DNA of 64,000 bases from Flaccisagitta enflata (Eukaryota; Chaetognatha; Sagittoidea; Aphragmophora): positions 85,498,001 to 85,562,000 of the forward strand of contig OZ231126.1 of the NCBI GenBank assembly GCA_965153355.1, read 5' to 3'. Below are positions 52,366-64,000 of this stretch, in pieces (the first letter of the stretch is position 1; every line of letters starts with the position of its first letter). Made by a program: the position numbers and the translations under genes. Under the pieces are notes generated by a model that was not told the DNA's origin, searched no databases, and saw only the letters and a list, made by a program, of their open reading frames with translations.

Positions 52366-52742
52366 TTTAGTCGCGTGCACGCGACTCTACAACCCGCTTT
52401 GTCGGTCCGTCCGTCCGTCCGTCCGTCCGTCGGTCCGTCCGTTGGTCCGTCCCTCACACTTTACTTTTTTGTACTATAACATCAACTCTTAGGTCATTTT
52501 AAGTCATTTTAAGTCATTTATAGTTATTCTAAGTCATTTTGAGTCAGTCTAAGTCATTTTAAGTCATTTTAAGTCATTTTAAGTTATTTTAAGTTATTTT
52601 TGGTTTTTTGTTTTTTTAGTCATTTTAAGTCAATTTTGGTCATTTTAGGTCATTCTAAGTCATTGAAAGTCATTCTAAGTCATTCTAAGTCACTCTTTGT
52701 CTGTAAGTCTCGCACGCGACTTATAGGTGTTGGCCTTGTTAA
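52366..52742 (+). mobile_element. GTCGCG-family repeat with aagtcatttt array
   Basis: Starts tagtcgcgtgcacgcgactc, then cccgctttgtcggtccgtcc and a GTCC run, cacactttactttttt, and a (TTTTAAGTCA)n array at 52,492-52,695. It ends gtctcgcacgcgacttatag gtgttggccttgtt. This is the best complete example of the family. Confidence 0.85.
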
Positions 52743-54100
52743 GTCGAATGGAATTGAAACAAGAAAAAAAATGGGCACCAAAGAATTTACTTTTTCTTTA
52801 AATTTAGTGCGAGAGAACTTGCGAATCCAAGCTTGGAACCTTCCATTGACAGTCAATGGACAATGGGTATGCATGTGACTTATGTCATGACGCATCTGAA
52901 ATAATGAACTTCACTCTTTTATTTCCTTTGTTTCCTTTTTTCTATTTTTGGCCCTGGCTTTGAAATACTCAAAATACCTGATTGCGCTATTCAAAAGAAT
53001 TCTAGTTGAGCATTTTTTTGTCTCTTAAGCCTGTGGCATGACACATTTTTCTCTGCCCAGAAGAAGAAAAAAAAAGATTTTGAAAGAAAAATTTAATCTT
53101 GGTAAAGCTAAGACAATATGATGCTTCACCTACACAACAAGTGTTCTGAGGTTTTTCCTATGCTATTAGCATTTTTTCGCCTATTTTGAGATTAGCGATT
53201 AGATGCATTTATCCTAAATCAAGTCTTTACTTTCCCGTGGTTCCTATGGCTATGACACACTGAAAAAATGAAAAAAAGAAAAAAAAAAGCTATTCAATAT
53301 TGAAAAGAAAACATTATTCTTACGTAAGCAACTCAGTAATTCTTTTTTCTTTCTTTTTTTTTTTTTTTATTACCACTTTGTCCGCTGACTGCTGAGGGGC
53401 TCTTTTGCACAAATTCTTCAACTCTCTGGGTAGTCTTTATCGTAGTCTTTTTGGAATACTAAACGAAATTATTGTTTCCATACTTGTTCCAACGTCGGGT
53501 CGTTGTCACCGTCGTAACTATCATCATCATCATCGTCGTTATCATCGTCCTCGTCTCTTCACAAATGAAATGGAAGCTTCGCCTCTGATGTGATGTTGAA
53601 TTAGAACGTGGACATAAATATGAATATGAGACTAATAAATCAGAGCAATTTTTTTTCACGCCGAGGGGAAAAAACTACCATCGCGTAAATGGTAATTAAT
53701 GATATCATTTAAATTTCATCTGAATGCGAAAATTACTTAATGAGGGGAACGATTTATTTCTAGACTCGGCGGATCTTACGACCGGCAGGTTTTTAACACA
53801 TGTTGTGTGGCATTCGTGTTTGTCAGTACAATTTTGAATATGAATTTTAGAACTTAAGATATCTTTATTTTGATGCCTTATCTGAAGGTTGTCACCCCTG
53901 TTCATTTATATATTAATATTTCTTTATTTTAAAGTCTTATCTAAAGGCTAGCGCCCGCGTTCATTTACATATCTAAGGAGTGTTCTGAGTACCAATTGAT
54001 ATTGATTTTTACAATCACTGCGTCCTAAAACAAAGTGATGTACAACAGACATGCAGCAGCGATAGTCTGATATGTGTGGACACTGAACAGAGGTAACAGG
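52743..54100. other. Region without a recognised gene
   Basis: Mostly AT-rich. A (CATCAT)n-like segment lies at 53,519-53,552. Two short similar segments, cttatctgaaggttgtcacc (about 53,878) and cttatctaaaggctagcgcc (about 53,937), form a 60-bp direct repeat. No exon was convincingly identified. Confidence 0.4.
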
Positions 54101-54132
54101 AAACACCTTGTTGAATGGCATCCGAAAAGCAA

Positions 54133-54660
54133 CAGATGGATTGACATGCCAGCCGACAGATGGATTGGCATGCCAGCCGACTGATGGATTGGCATGCCAG
54201 CCGACGGATGGATTGGCATGCCAGCCGACAGATGGATTGGCATGCCAGCCGACAGATGGATTGGCATGCCAGCCGACAGATGGATTGGCATGCCAGCCGA
54301 CAGATGGATTGGCATGCCAGCCGACAGATGGATTGGCATGCCAGCCGACAGATGGATTGTCATGCAAGCCGACAGATGGATTGGCATGCCAGCCGACAGA
54401 TGGATTGGCATGCCAGCCGACAGATGGATTGGCATGCCAGCCGACAGATGGATTGGCATGCCAGCCGATAGATGGGTTGGCATGCCAGCCAACAGATGGA
54501 TTGGCATGCCAGCCGACAGATGGATTGGCATGCCAGCCGACAGATGGATTGGCATGTCAGCTGACAGATGGATTGGCATGCCAGCCGACAGATGGATTGG
54601 CATGCCAGCCGACAGATGGATTGGCATGCCAGCCGACAGATGGATTGGCATGCCAGCCGA
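54133..54660. repeat. 24-bp minisatellite, about 22 units
   Basis: Unit ggcatgccagccgacagatg gatt, with a few point variants. Because the period is divisible by three and no stop falls in any frame, several frames stay open on both strands (e.g. QPTDGLAC, ADRWIGMP, MPIHLSAG). I read these as artefacts. The array ends about 35 bp from the stop codon of the small secreted gene, so it lies in or just past that gene's 3' untranslated region. Confidence 0.9.
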
Positions 54661-54694
54661 CCGAGCGGCTCCTAGATTCAACACTTTCTTATCT

Positions 54695-55617
54695 TCAGCA
54701 ATTTCTGCAAAACTGACCTTTCTTCACACAGACTGCGCATACGAGCCCCAATTTCCCCCAAGGATCGCCTCCACATTTCCAATTTTCATTGCAAACGAAT
54801 CCCGCGCAACAGCTGCCTTGTTGAGGTTCGGAACTGCGTTTCTCTCTCGTGGAGTCGTTACCAGATTCAGCCACAGTTTTATCGGCGTCGTCATCGTGAT
54901 CATCGTTGGTGCCACCGAGACCATCGCCGCTGTCATCGTGCTTATTGTTGTTTTCTTTGACGACGCCGCCATCACCACTGCTGTCGCTGCTGCCACTCTT
55001 GTCGGCGCCGCTGCTGTCGCCGCCGTAGTTACTTCTCCTGCTTCTCCGGCTTACCGAGCAAAAGTCAAATTCGTCTTTGCAAGAACAAGAACCTGAGACA
55101 CGTCAGATGTAGATTACGGTGGAGAAGGTCATGACAAAAGTGTAGTCACATCCTAAATTCGCACCCATGGATAACGAATAGAGAGGTCTTAGAAGTTTCT
55201 GCCACAGTTGCCATCTGTCTGCATTCCCCATTCATTCCTTCATTCCATCCTTCTTTCCTTCCTTCCTCCCTTCCTTTCGTTCTTTCCTACTGCCTCTCGC
55301 CCTTTATTTCTATCTTTCAAGGAAATGACTAGGTTTTAACAAGGAATAACTAAGATCACCATTCACTCCATGGATTTGTATTCATCATTGAGGTAGTATC
55401 AACTCAAAATGCACCGATTTCTTTTACCCTGATTTAACGAAATCTAATTCTGAATTCCGTTTTGTCAATCACCACTTAAAACTATTTAAGTATCTTAAAA
55501 ATGTTGGTCGGGCGCCATTGTCGCAGTGGCGATTGAAGTAAATTGTTCATTCATCGGAGAGATCGACTTACCCCGGGACAACAGAACGAGTAAGGCGAAT
55601 AACAGCCTGATTGACAT
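54695..55617 (-). CDS. Small secreted cysteine-rich protein, two exons, 147 residues
   Basis: Exon 1 is 55617-55572 (ATG TCA ATC AGG ...). It encodes a short signal peptide, MSIRLLFALLVLLSR, and ends at CCGGG|GTAAGT. Exon 2 is 55092-54695 after TCTCAG, phase 1. The joined protein continues GSCSCKDEFDFCS, then a dibasic RRSRR, a Gly/Ser/Asp-rich linker of about 70 residues, and a C-terminal cluster of eight Cys in about 38 residues starting at SCCAGFVCNENWKC and ending FCRNC before the TGA. I recognise no named family. The architecture (signal, propeptide-like acidic linker with KR, Cys-rich end) fits a processed secreted peptide or small disulfide-rich effector; this is inference. A donor-like GTAAGC inside exon 2 (near 55,055) leaves a shorter splice form possible. 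Confidence 0.65.
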
Positions 55618-55767
55618 CTTCGATTACCACGGAACAAAAAAAATTGAAAGAGAGAGGAAATATTTCGTTTTTGATCCGCGGCTTTTAACATTTCCTTTCT
55701 TCTCCAATTGACTTTGGTATGGACGATCAACTTCTGGCCCTTTTTACATGCCTTCACGCTTCGGATC

Positions 55768-56148
55768 AGAACAAGGCCAACACCTATAAGTCGCGAGCGG
55801 GACATGAATAACTTAAGGTGGCTTGAATTGACTTAAAGTGACTCAAGATGACTTTAAACGACTTAAAATGATTTAAAAAGACATGAAATGATGTAAAATG
55901 ACTAAAATGACTAAATTGACCTGGTTGACTTGAGTGACTAAATATAACTTGATATGACTTAAAATGACTTAGAATGACTTAGAATGAATAAGAATGACTA
56001 AAAATGACATATAATGACCTAAAATAATCAAAAACAATCAAAAACAACTTAAAGAAATAAAGAAAAGAAAGTTTGACGGACCGACCGATGGACCGACAAA
56101 CGGACGGACGGACAAAGCGGTTTTTAGAGTCGCGTGCACGCGACTAAA
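55768..56148 (-). mobile_element. GTCGCG-family repeat with tgacttaaaa array
   Basis: Starts aacaaggccaacacctataa gtcgcg, then a tgactTAAAA-type array (55,815-56,050), gaccgaccgatggaccgac, and ends agagtcgcgtgcacgcgact aaaaa. Confidence 0.85.
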
Positions 56149-56177
56149 AATGAGCTGACCTGATTATTAATTTTGCT

Positions 56178-56180
<3 letters not shown>

Positions 56181-56268
<88 letters not shown>
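56181..56268. repeat. (CT)n microsatellite
   Basis: Perfect (CT)n. The following 56,270-57,250 region shows no gene. Confidence 0.95.
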
Positions 56269-56272
<4 letters not shown>

Positions 56273-57289
56273 CCTTTGTCATGGCCGCTGATGTCATTCC
56301 AAGAAATAATTTTGATTTGATGAGGTGAGATTTCAGATGTGTGCCAAATTTAAGCCTGTTTTCTGTCCGGAATTTAAGCTAGTGTTACCCACGCGCGATC
56401 TTTGGTTACAAAACATACCAAAAACTGCTTCTTACTACATCAAAAATAAATCTTGACTATTAACGGAGAGTGATTTATTACAACCACTTCAAATGAAGAC
56501 TTTACCGGGGCGCAGGGCGGCGCCAAATCGCTAACTACTTTGATCCTGACCCTTTTTCTCTCATTTGACATTTTTTGTGGGCTTTTGCCCTTAAAATTGG
56601 TTCATGTTCTTTGACTTAAGGAATGAGTGCAAACCGGCAACGACTTTTAAGTTTTATCGCAGCTTAATAAATGATAATGAATTACCCGGAACCTAGTTTC
56701 TTCGATAAGCGTCTCCTATTCACTGTCTAGAAAGTGCTTGGAGTTCTTGCGATTAAAAAGACTCTCCCTTCAGTCAGCGGCTCGGCCTCCATACAGCCTT
56801 CGCTTTCACACATGGGAAATTTTTCTCCTTCCCTTATGAGTTTGAAGTCTAGTCTTGAAGTTTAACCCCAGTTATGAGCGTAACCACGATAATGATAATC
56901 CTCTGATATCAGCCTCATTGCAGAAATCTTTGCCATTTTTGCATTGATCGTTTTAGAGCGGGTGCTTCTGAAATGAAAATGAAAACAAGGTTTATTCCCT
57001 CCATGGGGCAAAATGGATTACACAGCAGCGCAATGATTATGTATGGGAGGGGGGATCACGCTTAAGCCGGGGCTTCCAACAATAATATACAAGCAAAAAA
57101 CAGTGTTCCAGTTTTGGACAACTTGTCCTGGGCAATCCCCATGAAAGCACGATTTCCAGTACAATGACATTGTACAAACAGGTGAAAAACAAAATTCATT
57201 TTAAAAAGCGACGATCTACCGGTACGAATACCGGTAAAACAGAAGGAATGTCCGTAACATTTCAAAACCGTTTGGTGCCGATGACATAC

Positions 57290-57800
57290 TTTCGAAAGTG
57301 TGGCCATTCTTTCTTCCTCGGGCGTCTTGGCGTGCCCCAAGGCCCTCCTGGGCGAATCCCCAGCATCCCAGTAAATGCCTTTTGGCATTGTGTCCTTCCG
57401 TCCGTCCTTCTGTCCGTCCTTCTGTCCTTCCATCCTTCCATCCGTCCTTCCGTCCTTCCGTCCTCCCCCATTGGCCATCAAGGCCTAAAATTTGCCCTCC
57501 CAACCCAAAATTTAGCCCTCCAGGCCTAAAATCAGCCTTCCAGGCCCCAAATCAGCTTTCCAGGCTTCAAATCAGCCCCTTCCTCGCTCAAATCTGACCT
57601 CCAGACCTCAAATCTGCTCTCCAGACCTTCAAATAACCCTCAGAGCTTCAAATCAGCCCTCCATGGCTCAAATTTCCCCTCCAAATCTCGAATCTGCTCT
57701 CTAAGCCATAATTCTGCCCTCTACCCTTCAAATATGCCTTCTTTGGCCTAAATCAGTCATCTAATGCCTGAAATATGCCCCCTCAGGACGTCTGGAAATT
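57290..57800. repeat. Repeat with (GTCCTTCC)n and aaatcagccctcca array
   Basis: A gtccttccgtccgtccttct run at 57,390-57,455 is followed by about fifteen degenerate units of caaatctgccctccaggcct type up to 57,785. It closes with cctcaggacgtctggaaatt, which resembles an inner end of the GCAGCGGCCCC family. Confidence 0.65.
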
Positions 57801-57949
57801 TTTAAAGTACAGAATGCTTAGCATCTTACAAAAGAATCATGTTAACTGACCATGAGCTGGTTTGTCAGTTGGTAAGTAGTTCAGTTTTGCTGATTAAGAT
57901 TGCTTGATTCTCCATAGCACTTAACTTTTGAGTCAGTTATTGTTGTTTT

Positions 57950-58610
57950 TGTAGGAGGTGCCCCAAGTTTCCTGGGGGCGCTGCAAAAATGCAGTGACAG
58001 ATAGTTATAAATGTGAGACGGTCAGCCATCAGAACCCCATAGGGCTCAGATGGAGTGCTGCGAGAGGACTCCAAGGAGAACTACAATCAGATTCCGGGGA
58101 AAAAAACTAGAATTATACCAAATACATGTTGAGCAATTGTTAAATTCATTTTTCTCCTAAATAACCAAGGAATTGAGCAAGTACCTAGTGGTGTCTTCTG
58201 TCAGTGCATTGTGGTTTGTTGCAAGTTGTCTTGAGTAAGTATCCTTGCAGTAGCTGCCGCTTAATAGCATCTTTAAAGATAGATTTTCTAGCTATCTTTT
58301 TAGTTTCACTGGGAATCTCATTCCAGAAATTAGGTCCCTTTGAACAGAAGCTGTTTTTACCTGCCCTTGTTTTATTTATTGATATTCTTAGATTAAGAGG
58401 TTCTTGGGTGTGGGCCTGATCATTTTTTACAAACTGTCTGATCTCATTAGGGGCGTTAATGTTTATGCAATCACGAGTTAGCATCAGACATTGTTGCTTA
58501 TAGAGATCTTCAAACTTAAGTAGGTCTGACTTCTTCAAATTCACTAATTTTGGGGCAATGAGTACCACTGACCATCGAACTCTTCTGTGACTATTCTTGT
58601 CGATAGCAAA
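57950..58610 (-). mobile_element. 5'-truncated LINE, ORF2 C-terminal tail
   Basis: The minus-strand frame 58568-58185 (127 residues) holds FCSKGPNFWNEIPSETKKIA, followed by FKDAIKRQLLQGYLL. This is the conserved post-reverse-transcriptase tail (G-x-x-x-W-N-x-[IL]-P, then F-K) of many LINE proteins. No reverse transcriptase domain precedes it. The 3' region ends with cccccaggaaacttggggca near 57,960. This is a dead insertion fragment. Confidence 0.7.
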
Positions 58611-58986
58611 TCTTTACCAGAGAATCTAAGGTTTCCAAGACGGCTTCGGTGAAGCTATAATTAGAAACAGTTAATTCTGATACTTGACTCAATTGTACGT
58701 CTTTTGACATGTGTACGATAATTCAAAAGGAAAATTTTCATTCTGTCCGTCCATCAGCCCGTCCATCTTTGATTCGGTTGGTTAGCCTTGACTGTTACTG
58801 ACGCGGCTACGGCCTCAAAAAATCAGAATTTATTTTTTTCTGGATTTCTTCATTGCAATGTACTCATATGCATAAGGTTGTATGCCCCGGCCCAACCTGC
58901 CGCGACGATATTGTAACCCTGGATCCTTGTTCAGTCAACAGGTTGTCAACAAACAGGGCTAATTGCACTAAATTTGATCGTAATTT

Positions 58987-59170
58987 TTAGTCGCGTGCAC
59001 TTGACTCTCCAACCCGCTTTGTCCGTCGGTCCGTCTGTCGGTTGGTCGGTAACGCTTTGCTTTTTCGGCGGTTTTGGGTTACTGCTCCTGCCCAACTGCT
59101 TGGCTGGTCTATTTCATCACTGCCCCTGCCCACCCGCACGCAACTTGGGTAGCCGTGTACGTGTATCCGT
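58987..59170 (+). mobile_element. GTCGCG-family repeat, second subtype
   Basis: Starts tagtcgcgtgcacttgactc, then cccgctttgtccgtcggtcc, ctgctcctgcccaactgctt and cctgcccacccgcacgcaac. It ends gtgtacgtgtatccg, without the final ggccttgtt. Confidence 0.7.
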
Positions 59171-59584
59171 TTACTAGATGCCTTCATGTTGCTCGATTTG
59201 AATAGAATTCCAAGTGTAGCCGTATGTTCCCCACAGCCTCTTCTACCATCATACAACAAATGATAAATCCCAAGTTCAGTTATGACGATGGCAGAGATTA
59301 GCGTTACTGAGCGTCAGTGGTCGGCCGTTATGAGGTCGTTATATGGTAAAAATCCGCCATTTTATGCTAAGGTCGTTATCTCTAAATAACTGGACGTTAT
59401 TTATATAAGGTTACACATTATCTAAGTAAAAGGAACAGATTTTGTAAAAGGTTCATTGTATTTGACTCATGGAAATCCTCGTTATGAAAGATGGACAAAA
59501 TTACCACTATCCTTAATAAACTTACTATACTTACCATACCATACTCACTATATTTACTATACTTACTATACTTACTATACTTAC

Positions 59585-60160
59585 ACCGTCTTTAAATCGG
59601 TTTGACTTTTAGTAAACCTTTATAACTTGAAAGCTATTGGGAGAAAAGTCTTCAAAATTTCAGTGTATGTAGTTAATATGCTACGGTTTTGTCATGCCAA
59701 ATCTTAACGTTGTGTTAATGAGTGTTTGAAGTAAGCATAACATTGAAAAAAACTACAATTTTGTGGGCACATTTGATTTTTTTTTTCAAAGAGATTTTTA
59801 CTTTTTGCTTGCTTTGTCTTTATAAAACTGACTTAAAATCTGAGATGATAGATAATTGTTTCTAAGTTTTACTCGTCTTAGTTTTGCTTGAAAATTTGAT
59901 ATTTTTTGGGGGGATGAAAATATTTGAGGTGATTTTTCTATGTTTCCAAACCAAAAATGTGAACACAGAAAATGATAAGACATAGAAAATGGTAGTTTGA
60001 TTGATGTTATGCTGACCACCAATACTGAGATCAATATTGAGATTTAGCATAACAAAACCGTAGCTTACTATCAACATACACTGAAAATTTGAGGACTTTT
60101 CTCCTAATAGTTTTCAAGTTATAAAGGTTTACAAAAAGTCAATCCGATTTAAAGACCCTG
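59585..60160. mobile_element. Fold-back element inserted in an ACTTACTAT array
   Basis: Left arm tttaaatcggtttgactttt, then aacctttataacttgaaagc, gagaaaagtc and gctacggttttgt. The right arm carries the same blocks inverted (acaaaaccgtagc, then aaggacttttctcc-type sequence, and cccgatttaaag-like end). Simple acttactatacttactata sequence lies on both sides (59,520-59,584 and 60,165-60,240), so the element probably inserted into one array. Confidence 0.75.
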
Positions 60161-60330
60161 TACTGTACTTACTATACTTACTATACTTACTATTTTTACT
60201 TTTCTCACTATACTTTCTATAGTTACTATACTTACTATACAAGGCCCTCTTCTATTCATTTCAGTTAGGGTAGAGAGAAGGATATTGTTCCACCTATCAT
60301 ACTTTGGCCTAAACACTGTTAAAAGCGAGA

Positions 60331-60331
60331 G

Positions 60332-60387
<56 letters not shown>

Positions 60388-60510
60388 CACACACCAAAAG
60401 CGGTATAAGATCGACTTAAAAAAACAAAGGATCTTGGAAGAATAGAAGAGAAGAAGGAGAAGAAAGAGGAGGAAGAAGAGGAGGAGGAGGAAGAGGAAAG
60501 ATCGTTTTTC
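60331..60510. repeat. (GA)n and GAA/GAG-rich purine tract
   Basis: (GA)n at 60,331-60,380 and a gaggaggagg purine tract at 60,440-60,500. Confidence 0.9.
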
Positions 60511-61247
60511 ATGGTGATTTATCCGTTATTCGTTATCCCATATATCCTATCCGTTACACGGATTGCCGGATCTCGATACCTAATCTCTGGACGATGGTCA
60601 CAACACATGAAATTTGTTTGACTTATTACTAACTTGCATATGAAATGTCAACCATTGCAAGGCAGTGGGGGAAAAGGGGATGGGGAAGAAAATTGATACT
60701 GCTTTCCATCACATTTTAAGTCGTGGACTCATATGACTCTATAAGAGGCTTTAATCCATCCACCCATCGGTTTGTTTAGTCCGTCGGTCCGTGATGATCG
60801 AGTCAAGAGCGGAGGGGGGGGGGGGGTTGTTCCGCCCAGTCCACCAGTCTGCGACGATGTCGTTACCTCGGGTTACAGGTTGATCTAGTTTAAAACCGTT
60901 TAAAACCGCTGTATTTATTTTGGCAAGATTTTGGGCAGATTATCACAAGTTACACACTTGAATAGAGATATGGCAATTGGCAAGGTCAATTAATGAAAAC
61001 AAACGTTCAAATAAATGGCAAGAAATCATGTATGGCGCCATGGCGCATATAGGAATAGCAGTACTTATCAAAAACTCCATGTATGGGATTATGAATTTTG
61101 GAGAATGCATTCTCAAGAATTACATGCAATATTGAATTCAAGGGGACCAATAATCTTTTTTAGGGCAAGCAACTTTTACGTCAAAAATTGTCATTGTATC
61201 ACCGCCCCTGCCCACCCTCACGCAATTACAGACCCAGATTAGGTTCT
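60511..61247. other. Downstream of the last gene, with repeat fragments
   Basis: Holds a worn GTCGCG-related fragment at 60,715-60,895 (aagtcgtggactcatatgac, then gtccgtcggtccgtgatgat). It also has a piece of the second subtype at 61,195-61,230 (ccgcccctgcccaccctcac). No gene recognised. Confidence 0.45.

Positions 61248-64000
<2,753 letters not shown>

Noticed and set aside
54194-55096. 300-residue plus-strand ORF, and the 90-residue minus ORF at 54,724-54,996
   Set aside because: Both are other-frame readings of the 24-bp array and of exon 2 of the small secreted gene.

Overview
This is a metazoan nuclear window. Its genes are split by GT-AG introns, it is extremely rich in microsatellites, and non-autonomous repeats are nested in one another. 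It carries whey-acidic-protein (WAP) four-disulfide domains, a Quiver/Sleepless-type Ly6 protein and a LACTB-like serine hydrolase. These fit an invertebrate, but I cannot name the species. Most long reading frames in the window are translations of simple repeats. The real exons had to be assembled from splice sites and reading-frame phase.

Layout. About 0.9-11.1 kb is an almost continuous intronless coding block on the minus strand (blocks A, B and C). It encodes highly charged coiled-coil, Ser/Arg-rich and acidic proteins of no family I recognise, broken by a few stops and frameshifts. At about 11,076 there is a hairpin centre. From there to about 16.48 kb the plus strand is a badly decayed, shortened, inverted copy of the same block, so 3.7-16.5 kb is one giant asymmetric palindrome. 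From 16.7 to 20.1 kb lies a minus-strand LACTB-like gene, in which a 51-bp unit spanning an exon end and its splice donor is amplified about ten times. From 22.3 to 42.9 kb lies a plus-strand gene of 15 phase-consistent exons (2,700 nt) encoding 12 WAP domains with Thr/Pro linkers; neither terminus was found. From 45.2 to 48.5 kb a minus-strand Quiver-like gene has three exons: signal peptide, ten Cys and a hydrophobic tail. From 54.7 to 55.6 kb a minus-strand two-exon gene encodes a small secreted Cys-rich protein; its 3' side abuts a 24-bp minisatellite. From 61.2 to 64.0 kb three minus-strand exons of an unidentified gene carry in-frame AAC expansions (polyN and polyQ). This gene runs off the right edge.

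Between genes there are at least five recurrent non-autonomous repeat families: a hAT-like element with 8-bp target duplications, TA-flanked pogo/mariner-like MITEs, fold-back elements, a family ending in a GTCGCGTGCACGCGAC palindrome whose copies hold private internal arrays, and a family with long GCAGCGGCCCC inverted ends. There is also a 5'-truncated LINE tail. No rRNA, tRNA or CRISPR was seen. The genes do not form a pathway. The most unusual object is the 16-kb asymmetric palindrome.
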